Positions 35,718 to 42,893 of a stretch of 64,000 nt of DNA are shown here, piece by piece. The stretch is from Io17-Chloro-G2 sp963663135 (GTDB lineage: Bacteria; Chloroflexota; Dehalococcoidia; Lucifugimonadales; UBA3495). The stretch is taken from contig CAXXRM010000005.1 in NCBI GenBank assembly GCA_963663135.2, forward strand, positions 1,054,001-1,118,000, in the 5' to 3' direction. Every line of letters begins with the position of its first letter. Position 1 is the first letter of the stretch. The notes beneath the pieces are model-generated. The model did not search any database and was not told where the DNA came from. It saw nothing but the letters and a program-made list of their open reading frames with translations. Position numbers and translations under genes: made by a program.

Positions 35718-36257
35718 ATGGCCCAAGAACACGTCCTGGTCAATCCAACCACCCAGGCAATCGTGGCGCCCTTCGACGGCGCGCCCCGGCTGCCATCCCT
35801 GGCGGGGACACGGCTGGGCATCATTGACGACAGCAAACGCAACGCGGATGTCCTGTTGGAGGAGTTGGTAGACCTCCTTCGCACTCGATATGAGATCAGC
35901 GACGTCAAGTGGCACCGCAAGCCCAGCGCTTCCCGCCCGGCAGACCCCAAGGCAATTCAGGATTTGGCCCGTGATTGCGATTCAGTGATTGTGGCCATTG
36001 GCGATTGAGGGTCCTGCAGCGCGTGCAGTGTGCACGACGGAATCCACGTGGAAAACGCAGGCATCCCATCGGCGACCATCTGTACCGACCGGTTCATTCC
36101 CACCGCGGAGGGGATGGCCAAGATGTGGGGCGCCGCCGATTACCCAACCATCTTTACCCGGCACCCCATCGAGAACCTCTCTCGTGAGCAGATTCGACAG
36201 AGGGCCGAAGAATTGGCTCCCATCGTGGTAGGGGTGCTTACCGGCGACGCTAACTAG
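35718..36257 (+). CDS. UGSC family selenoprotein (Sec at TGA 36006-36008)
   Basis: Read through one in-frame TGA, this gene encodes 179 residues. The TGA falls at residue 97 in the segment I-G-D-U-G-S-C-S-A-C-S-V-H-D-G, which is the defining U-G-S-C motif of the known UGSC family of (seleno)proteins. The sequence on both sides stays coding: ATG 35718 behind GGGGGAAG, and after the TGA a conserved-looking IPSATICTDRFIPTAEGMAK, ending at TAG 36255-36257. A bacterial SECIS-like hairpin follows the TGA (36020-36039). The U-x-x-C pair suggests a redox role; the reaction is unknown. Cytoplasmic, co-transcribed with the gene upstream. Selenocysteine machinery (selA, selB, selC) is not in this window. 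Confidence 0.9.
36020..36039 (+). promoter_or_regulatory. Candidate bacterial SECIS element
   Basis: Just after the TGA (36006-36008), CGTGCA (36022-36027) pairs perfectly with TGCACG (36031-36036) around a GTG loop. The stem extends by C-G pairs (36020-36021 with 36038-36039) across one bulged A at 36037. The loop begins 19 bases after the TGA and has G in first position, which fits the published bacterial SECIS model (loop 16-37 bases from TGA, G near the loop start). An alternative, closer hairpin (CTGCA/TGCAG at 36014-36028) is less well spaced. Confidence 0.7.
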
Positions 36258-36322
36258 CCAAAGCCTATCCGCCCCGGCCCAGCCATGTGCCGGGCACGAC
36301 CTGATAAACCGCGCCCGATTAT

Positions 36323-36362
36323 GCCGGGACTGGCTGGATTTCATCATCCAGCCGAGCCCGGC
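36323..36362 (+). terminator. Long hairpin downstream of the selenoprotein gene
   Basis: GGCTGGAT (36332-36339) pairs perfectly with ATCCAGCC (36346-36353) around a TTCATC loop. Beyond a 3x3 internal loop, GCCGGG pairs with CCCGGC. There is no T-run, so it may be a terminator of a non-classical kind or a transcript-stabilising structure. Confidence 0.5.
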
Positions 36363-36612
36363 AGGCCTTAGGACCACCCGGTCAATCTGTCCCACCAGAG
36401 TTAGTACCCCGTAGAGAGGTTTGCTATGGTGGAAGCCCAGGCCCTTCCAATTGTCCCCCGTCATTCCCGCCGCAGGATATCTTTGCGTAACCGCCAACAT
36501 GGATCAAAAACTGCCTAAGTTTGAACCGGGACCGACCGTCAATCCCGCTCCAATCCATGGTTATGCAGAGGTCTCCTGCAGCGGGAATCCAGCGTCCATT
36601 TTGACCCCTACT

Positions 36613-36775
36613 CCCGTCATTCTCGCCGAAGCGGGAATCCAGAGCCCTTTCTCCCATCCAATCTGATGCGGGTCTGCAGGACTGGTTCAGGTGGGATCTT
36701 GGCCTGTCCACGTGACGCGTCTAGTTGGCATAACCGTCTTGGCTTGTGATCGGGCTCTGGATTCCCATGTGGCAA
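36613..36775. repeat. Dispersed inverted-repeat element, copy 2
   Basis: The left arm (36613-36649) matches the family arm (GAAGCGGGAATCCAGAGCCC core). The right arm (36749-36775) is its shortened complement. The interior, read on the minus strand, matches the interior of copy 4 (GGTTATGCCA...GACGCGT), so this copy lies in the opposite orientation. Part of an older copy lies just upstream. Confidence 0.7.
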
Positions 36776-36846
36776 GAGTGACCAGGGAGTTATTGACAAT
36801 GGTAAAACCCTGGGCGGAAACCGCGGAGACTTAGCCGAAGGGGTAC

Positions 36847-38192
36847 ATGGCAACACACTTTGAGGACACAGAGGGGCAGGCGCCGGCGTTGGAAAACGTA
36901 ATCCCAGCTCTTGAGCGGCTCGACAGCCTCATCGGCGCGACTAACGCCTCGCGGATTTCCGCCCTTCACAACGCCTTGCCCGACTTGGAATGGCTGGCGG
37001 AAGCGCTTGCTGCCGAGCGGGCGGAACAGGTAACGGGCCTCAGAAATTTCGGGATGGCTGAGAGCCTGCACAGACTGAAAAACTCGTTCAAGAACAGCGT
37101 ACCGAGTTTGATGCTCTCGATTTTGTTGGTTGGAAGGGATTGGGATCAGGACGAGCTCTCTGGGGTTCGGAGGAATTCCATTCCAATGTGCTGGCCTGGT
37201 TACTGGACCCAAGGCAAAGTCACGGTCTCGGCGTCAATTTCCTCAACCGCTTTCTGATCCGTGCCGGAGTGCGGGCAACAGCCCACTCTACCGATTGGTC
37301 GGAGACAAAAGTGACCCGGGAATGGCCGAACTTAGTAGACGGGCAACAGGGATTCCTCGATATTCTTATCGTCAACGAAGCACAGCGGTTCCTGTGTGCC
37401 ATAGAAAACAAAGTGTTTTCCAGTGAACACAGTGAACAACTGACTCGTTACCGTAAAGCCTTGGAGGTCTCTTACTCCACTTTCACCAAGCACCACGTTT
37501 TCTTGACGCCGTGGGGCACTCGCCCTTTCCGTGAGGAAGAGACGGAACACTGGACACCTCTCGCCTACTCCACGGTTTTCGACGCCGTCCAACAAATAGT
37601 GGAGAACAACGAAAACTCGACGAACGAGGGCGTCCGCGCATTCTTGCGCCAGTACGCAACCACGCTGAGGAGAAATATCATGCCTGAGACCAGCATTTCA
37701 CAACTTGCCCGAAGAATTTATCTGGAACATCAGGAAGCGATGGACCAAATAATAGCCTATAAACCTAACTGGGTGGCTGAGGCCAAACAGTGGCTTAAGG
37801 AAGCAGTCGCACAACAACCAGGGTGGATATTGGACGTAGAAGATACAATTTTCGTGCGATTCCGGTCCACCGATTGGAACCAGTACGAAGTAACACATAC
37901 AGGAAGTGGTTGGGCTCCCCGTTCCAACGCCTTGTTGCTCTTCGAGTTCACATTCGAAGACGGGCTTCCTTGGCTACAACTCGCACTTTCTAACGGGGAC
38001 GAAGCTAACAATCCCTTGAGACAAAAGCTGTTCGAAGCGGTGCGGCAACATCCGACACTGTTCAAGCCAAGATCTGCCTCGTTAGCTGACGGCTGGATGA
38101 TATTGCACCAAGAAGCTGACTATTTCTTGGATCCGGCCGATTATGGTCTTGGTTGGGATGATGGAACAACTCGCGCCAAGTTAGAAAAGTAG
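36847..38192 (+). pseudogene. PD-(D/E)XK nuclease family protein, frameshifted
   Basis: Two frames make one protein of about 448 residues. The first frame (from ATG 36847) gives an N-terminal helical part to about 37076. The second continues EKLVQEQRTEFDALDFVGW and runs to 38192. The body has the family's HSNVLAWLLDPRQSHGLG block and the nuclease signature: Asp in GFLDILIV, E-N-K in FLCAIENKVF, and the Q-x-x-x-Y of EQLTRY. The break is at the A5 run at 37077-37083: adding one A joins the parts as HRLKKLVQEQ. It may be a single-base deletion, a homopolymer error or, less likely, a -1 frameshift site. Related proteins are often in defence contexts. Confidence 0.75.
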
Positions 38193-38365
38193 GTCGCGGA
38201 CTTCGCCGCAAACGAATTTCCCGCAATGAACGAGATTATCGTCAACTGTCTCCGCGAACACGCAGGGGAGCAGCAAACCACCTGAGAATGGTCTAAACAA
38301 AGCTCCAATCAGCCCCAAATCCGGATACGAAGGCTGGCGAATACAGCTAGTTGTTCAGGGCATCC

Positions 38366-38554
38366 CTACGTATAGTTCCGCATGTTCGGCGGAAGCAGGT
38401 TCGGGATAGCGTCCTCTATTGGGTAGGTCTCATCGCACTGGTGGCAGATTAGTGACCCGGTGATTACCTCTTCCCCATCCTCGGTCTCCACCCGGAGTTC
38501 CAACTCCCCCTTGCACATGGGGCAGGCGATGATCTCCATCAGTTCTTTATTCAC
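38366..38554 (-). CDS. Trm112 family zinc-ribbon protein
   Basis: A 62-residue protein with IACPMCKGELEL at the N-terminus and LICHQCDETYPIEDAIPNLLPP at the C-terminus, the CxxC...CxxC zinc ribbon of the Trm112/YcaR family. Such proteins bind and activate methyltransferases or act as small chaperones. It starts 35 bases after the CopD-like membrane gene on the same strand, so it is probably the last gene of a three-gene unit with that and the TlpA gene. Confidence 0.88.
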   Translation of the reverse strand: MNKELMEIIACPMCKGELELRVETEDGEEVITGSLICHQCDETYPIEDAIPNLLPPNMRNYT

Positions 38555-38589
38555 ACTCTCTCCTTAGGTGGCTCGTACGCCGCCGGGCC

Positions 38590-39090
38590 CTAACCTATCA
38601 ACCCCCGCTCGAATAACGCATCCAGCACGTCGGCCAAGCCAAACACCACCACGCCGCACACAAAGATTGACGTGGTCCCGGTCAAACGGGAGCGCCAGGT
38701 AGGCCAGAAACCTTCCGCCGCAGGCTCATCCACCCGTTGACCCCGGAGTCCCCGCCGTCTTTGCATGGACCATATTATGTAAAACATATACATGGCCAGG
38801 GTTACTTTGCCCGCCAATACTGCTATGTAGGGCAGGCTTACGGCATCCGATGTCAATCGGCTCAAAGATAGCACGACCCCGCTTACAATCAGCACGGCGA
38901 TGGCCGTGTTCACCACGCCTTTGAACTCTTCCGCTATCGTGCGGTCGGCATCGGGATTCCCGGTGGATAAACGGCGGGAAGCGGGGCGAAGAACCAACAG
39001 GTAGAAAGCGCCGCCACCTACCCAGGCCATGGCGGCCAGGGCGTGAAACCAGCGAATTGCCACCAAAATCCAGTCCAAGACGTCCATCAT
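38590..39090 (-). CDS. CopD-like integral membrane protein
   Basis: A 166-residue protein with four hydrophobic segments at about residues 8-30, 55-77, 86-106 and 132-155. The first has the W-x-x-x-x-H-A-L-A-A-M-A-W-V-G-G pattern of CopD-like proteins, with a His that may bind heme or copper. An arginine-rich loop separates segments 3 and 4. It sits between a thioredoxin-like lipoprotein gene and a Trm112 gene, so a role in redox or cytochrome/copper handling is likely but unproven. Confidence 0.72.
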   Translation of the reverse strand: MMDVLDWILVAIRWFHALAAMAWVGGGAFYLLVLRPASRRLSTGNPDADRTIAEEFKGVVNTAIAVLIVSGVVLSLSRLTSDAVSLPYIAVLAGKVTLAMYMFYIIWSMQRRRGLRGQRVDEPAAEGFWPTWRSRLTGTTSIFVCGVVVFGLADVLDALFERGLIG

Positions 39091-39168
39091 CAGCCATCAA
39101 CAAAGCCGCCCGAGAACCCCCCGGCAGGACCGGGAATTTCGCCTGGTGCGGCTACCCGCAACCCCGAA

Positions 39169-39699
39169 TCAACTCTTGGCCATGGCGCGGACCGTTTCTG
39201 CGATTTGATCGGCGTCGAGGGCGCTGATCACCTCTGCGAACACACGGCCGGACTTATCAATGAAATAAGTCTTGGGAAAGTACTCCAACCGGTAATCCAA
39301 CGCGATCATTGCTCCCTGGTCGGTGGCGAAATCGTAGGTCAATTCCGACTCTTGAACAAAATCTCGGGCATCCTGCTCCGAATCAAACCCCTGGGGCACG
39401 AACAGTCCCAGGAACCGGACGTTTTCTCCCTGAACCTGCCCCCACGCCTCTTGGAACGCGGGCATTTCATCCCGGCAGGGCGGGCAGGACGGGTACCAGA
39501 AGTTCAACACCACGGCGTTCTTTCCTATCTGGTCCGACAACTGGAATTCCGTGCCGTTAAACAGGGTCACCCGAAAGTCTGTAGCCACGGGTGACGCGTT
39601 TTGGCTGCCAGAGCAGGCCATAACCAACGCGCACACGGCCAGCGTAGCGGCGAGGAAAATCTTCTGCCAGCCAGGATTACGGAGAGAAAGAGGGGTCAT
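39169..39699 (-). CDS. TlpA-like thiol:disulfide redoxin lipoprotein
   Basis: A 176-residue exported protein. A hydrophobic N-terminal segment (residues ~13-28) ends in the lipobox V-M-A-C with lipidated Cys29. The thioredoxin-fold domain then has the active pair FWYPSCPPCRDEMPAF (Cys72-P-P-Cys75), an NVRFLGLFVPQGFDS strand and a C-terminal YFIDKSGRV strand. TlpA/ResA-type proteins reduce disulfides outside the membrane, for instance in cytochrome c maturation. Start ATG 39699. It heads a minus-strand group with the CopD-like and Trm112 genes. Confidence 0.88.
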   Translation of the reverse strand: MTPLSLRNPGWQKIFLAATLAVCALVMACSGSQNASPVATDFRVTLFNGTEFQLSDQIGKNAVVLNFWYPSCPPCRDEMPAFQEAWGQVQGENVRFLGLFVPQGFDSEQDARDFVQESELTYDFATDQGAMIALDYRLEYFPKTYFIDKSGRVFAEVISALDADQIAETVRAMAKS

Positions 39700-39909
39700 T
39701 CTACTCTGCGGAGCAGCGATGAAACTCGGGAATTCTCATGGTATTCTATCCACGGCGTATGGGTGGGTCAACGGAGACGAATCGGCCTGTCGGTCCGACC
39801 GGCGGGTTGAAAGAGAGAACATCCTACCGGGCCCTCCAATCATCGCAACGACTCTGAGTGCGTCAACATCATGACCGGGTCTGACTTTGGCTACGGCGGT
39901 AACTAGAAA

Positions 39910-40257
39910 ATGCTTATGGAATTAGATGTGGCGGAAGGCCCCAACAGCCCTCTATCGGTTAACCGGTTCTTCGATTTGTTGGACGAGCCCAGGCCGGTCA
40001 ACCAGGTGTTCGCAGCAGACCCGGCAGGCAATGACCTTTGGTGCCGCGTCACCGGGTGGAGTTCCACCGGCCCTTGCCAGGCGATGGCTGCCCTGTCTGA
40101 GGACTCGGGAGACGGGGTGGTCCTCCTGATATACGGCGGAGATGAGGGGATCAGGCTGTCGCCGTTGGAGTCCACCGAGGATTGGGACCTCTCCAACGCC
40201 AATCAATGGGGCGAGGCCTGCTTGTTGCTGGACAAAGCCGCCCCAGCCCGCGAGTAA
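39910..40257 (+). CDS. Hypothetical protein
   Basis: A 115-residue acidic protein I do not recognise. It contains LSVNRFFDLLDEPRPVNQVF, a W-C-R-V-T-G-W segment and VLLIYGGDEGIRLSPLEST. No membrane segment. The start at 39910 or the ATG at 39916 lacks a clear ribosome site. It is convergent with the pentapeptide-repeat gene, 10 bases apart. Moderate support only. Confidence 0.5.
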   Translation: MLMELDVAEGPNSPLSVNRFFDLLDEPRPVNQVFAADPAGNDLWCRVTGWSSTGPCQAMAALSEDSGDGVVLLIYGGDEGIRLSPLESTEDWDLSNANQWGEACLLLDKAAPARE

Positions 40258-40267
40258 ACCTCAATGA

Positions 40268-41488
40268 CTAGGCCGCAGGCGTGGCATCGTCTGACGCAAT
40301 GGCCTCCGCCAGCCGGTCCAAGCCCCGGCGATAACATTCCTCTTCCGACCATCCTCGCAAGTCCACAACCTTGGTCTGGCGCAATTGAGCACAAAGGCGG
40401 TCCTGGCTGGAAAAGACCATGCCATCGGTGGCAACGGTGATCAGCCTGGGTTGGTGAGCCTCCGATGCCCCCGGCTCCAGGTGGGAGAAAAGGCGGTTAA
40501 TGTGCGGGCTGCCCAACGCATCGGTTGAGCATACCAGCACGAGCAGATCGTAGAAGATAGTCCTTTCCAGCACCCCTTGATCCGCCCTCAGAACCGCCTC
40601 ATCATCGGCGGCCAGCGCCCAGGACAAAACCCCGGAACGTTGCAGGTCTCTGTGGATCCTGGCCGACAACTCCGAGTCCTTTATGGAGCTGATCAACAAT
40701 ATCTTGGGCGAACCTCGGCCCGAGTGGTAGATTTCATTCTGCGCCGCAATGAACGGACCGGCTACTCCGGCCTTCTGCAGAAATTCGTCCGGGATCAATC
40801 CCTTGGACCTGGCCAGTGTATCGGACCCCACAATGCTTGGCCCGCTGTGACGGATTGAAGCCAGGCCCTGGACCTGGCTGAGGTCGCAATCAGCCACCAG
40901 CGTCATCTCAAAAACGCAGTTCTCCATAGACGCGCCGGCCAACCACGGTCGTATGAACCAGGCTCCCCGCAAATCCGCTCCTTCCAGGTTGGCGACCTCA
41001 AGGTTGGCCGCGGCCAGGCGGCAGTTGCGAAGGTCAGCGCCTGCCAGGTCGGCCCAAGCCAGGTTCGCCTCGGTAAGGTTGGCCCCCTGCAGGTTTGCCT
41101 CCGCCAGGTTGGCGCACCACAGATCGGCGTGGGACAGGTCCGCCCCGGAGAGGTCCGCGCTCTGAAACGAGCATCCCCTGAGGTTGCAGCGCACCAGGCT
41201 GGCTGACCTGAGGTTAGCCCTGCGAAAGTCGGTTCCGGCTAAGTTGGAACGCCAGAGATGTGCCCCGTGCAGGTTTACCCCGGAAAGATCGGCAAGGCGC
41301 AATTCGGCACTGGTGAGGTCTACGTTGGAAAGGTTGTCGTTCGCCAGGTCAACCCCGGCGAGCCGGGATCCGCTTAGGAAAGCCCCGGAAAGGTCCAGGG
41401 ACCTACGTCGCCAGTAGATCTGCTCCCGCCAACGGGCAATGGCGTGGCTGCCTTGTTTGGCCAATGCCAGGTGGTCCGGGTCGGCCAA
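40268..41488 (-). CDS. Pentapeptide-repeat protein with TIR-like C-terminal domain
   Basis: A 406-residue two-part protein. Residues ~30-190 are a run of pentapeptide repeats (A-[DN]-L-x-x pattern: LSGAF LSGSR LAGVD LANDN LSNVD and so on), which fold as a right-handed beta-helix. Residues ~258-395 resemble a TIR domain: PKILLISSIKDSELSARIHRDLQRSGVLSWA, a DLLVLVCSTDALGSPHINR strand-loop and LITVATDG. The usual catalytic Glu of TIR NADases is not clearly present in the ALGSPHINR segment, so it may be a signalling or scaffolding TIR. Cytoplasmic. No obvious defence partner is adjacent. Confidence 0.75.
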   Translation of the reverse strand: MADPDHLALAKQGSHAIARWREQIYWRRRSLDLSGAFLSGSRLAGVDLANDNLSNVDLTSAELRLADLSGVNLHGAHLWRSNLAGTDFRRANLRSASLVRCNLRGCSFQSADLSGADLSHADLWCANLAEANLQGANLTEANLAWADLAGADLRNCRLAAANLEVANLEGADLRGAWFIRPWLAGASMENCVFEMTLVADCDLSQVQGLASIRHSGPSIVGSDTLARSKGLIPDEFLQKAGVAGPFIAAQNEIYHSGRGSPKILLISSIKDSELSARIHRDLQRSGVLSWALAADDEAVLRADQGVLERTIFYDLLVLVCSTDALGSPHINRLFSHLEPGASEAHQPRLITVATDGMVFSSQDRLCAQLRQTKVVDLRGWSEEECYRRGLDRLAEAIASDDATPAA

Positions 41489-41596
41489 TAACGCTGCTCC
41501 TGGGACGGATTAAAGTAGGCGGTCCGGCGGAATTTGGACACGGTCGCGCCTTTTCGCGGGTTGGCGCCAGCGATTCGTCCCGAGCCGGGACCAACG

Positions 41597-42739
41597 CTAA
41601 GCGCCGGAAAAAGCGGGCATGACTTCTCGAGCAAATCTGGATAGCTGGTCTTTGAATACCGGCCAGGGCATTCCTTCGGGCCATTGCAGGACCATGTCTT
41701 CCAACCCCGGATACTTGGCCTGGAACTCCTGGAGTAACTCGACAACCGTTTCTGCGGGGCCGCAGGCCCAGACCTTCTGCTCGATGCCCTCTTCGATGCT
41801 TGGGACCCGGGAGGGCGCTCCGGGGGTTCCCCAAGCCCTCCCCTGGGAGTCGGTGTAGCGAACGAACCCGAAGGGGGCGAACCACTTGTACCGCTCGTCG
41901 TGGTACGGCCTGACCTTGGCAACTGCCGCTTCCGGCGTTTCGTCGATGCAGAACCCAATGCCAAGGGCAAGGTCTTGCCCAAGGGTCAATTGCCGGCCGG
42001 CCTTGGCCGCCGCGTCTTGATAGCTTTGGAATAGCCGCTCGACCAGGAGCTGGCCCGTCAAGGCCACCATGCCTTTGATCCCCTTCGTGGCGATGTATTC
42101 CAAAGTCCTGCCGCTGGCTATGGGCTGCCAAATCTCAACCGGCCGGTTGACCGGCCGCGGGACCATCGTGATGTCCTTGAGGTTGTACCCCCGGTAGGGC
42201 ACGTCGGGGGGAATGGTGTAATGCTTGCCACGGTGGCTGAACGACTCTTCGTTGAAGGCCTTGAAAATGACCTCCATCTGCTCTTCAAAAAGCTCCTTGT
42301 TGGCGTCGTTGTCAATTACCGGAGCGCCGAAGCTCTCCACCTCCCGGGAGTGATAGCCCCGGCCTACGCCAAAAATCAGCCGCCCTCCGGTAAGCACGTC
42401 GGCCATGGCAAAGTCTTCAGCCAGGCGCATGGGGTGCCACATGGGAACGATGTTGAACGCCGAGCCGAACTTAAGACGTTTGGTCAATCCGGCCAGGTGC
42501 ACTCCCAGCAGTATCAGGTTGGGAAAGCACTCGTATCCCTCCCGCTGGAAATGGTGCTCCGCGGTCCACATGCAGTAATAGCCCAGTTCGTCCATGTGGG
42601 TCGCCAGCGCAACCGCATTGCCGTAGGCCTCCACCAGCTTCTCGTTGGGGTACCGGCGGTCGTCGGCGGGTGTGCCTTCAGCGCCAACGTCCTCCAGGTC
42701 AATCTGGCCGACATACAACACCGAAAAACGCTTGATCAT
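41597..42739 (-). CDS. LLM class flavin-dependent oxidoreductase
   Basis: A 380-residue luciferase-like TIM-barrel oxidoreductase using FMN or F420. The signature W-T-A-E-H-H is near residue 58. FNIVPMWHPMRLAEDFAMADVLTGGRLIFGVGRGYHSRE and a VPRPVNRPVEIWQPIASGRT block follow. It is longer than its relative at 3204-4268 by about 26 residues, partly in the middle and C-terminal loops. ATG 42739. It lies upstream of the pentapeptide-repeat gene on the same strand, with 108 bases between. Substrate unknown. Confidence 0.9.
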   Translation of the reverse strand: MIKRFSVLYVGQIDLEDVGAEGTPADDRRYPNEKLVEAYGNAVALATHMDELGYYCMWTAEHHFQREGYECFPNLILLGVHLAGLTKRLKFGSAFNIVPMWHPMRLAEDFAMADVLTGGRLIFGVGRGYHSREVESFGAPVIDNDANKELFEEQMEVIFKAFNEESFSHRGKHYTIPPDVPYRGYNLKDITMVPRPVNRPVEIWQPIASGRTLEYIATKGIKGMVALTGQLLVERLFQSYQDAAAKAGRQLTLGQDLALGIGFCIDETPEAAVAKVRPYHDERYKWFAPFGFVRYTDSQGRAWGTPGAPSRVPSIEEGIEQKVWACGPAETVVELLQEFQAKYPGLEDMVLQWPEGMPWPVFKDQLSRFAREVMPAFSGA

Positions 42740-42893
42740 AGATAATTCTCGATTAAGTTAGCTTGGCGGAATACCCGAGGCGGGAGCTTGCCGGGGGCCG
42801 TTTCTTAACTGAGCCCGTTTCTTAGCCGGGGGCCGTTTCTTAACTGGGAACGTAGCTGAGTCGGTGAAACATTATAGCACGGTAGGTCCCCGG

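Larger units (their letters stand above)
36258..36846. other. Intergenic region with hairpin and repeat copies
   Basis: It contains a long hairpin (36323-36362), fragments of an older inverted-repeat element (around 36458 and 36577-36603) and the inverted-repeat element copy 2 (36613-36775). No gene is supported. Confidence 0.55.

Noticed and set aside
36001..36257. A separate small gene starting after the TGA (75 residues from 36030)
   Set aside because: It is in the same frame as the upstream gene, lacks its own ribosome site, and the joined reading matches the UGSC family.
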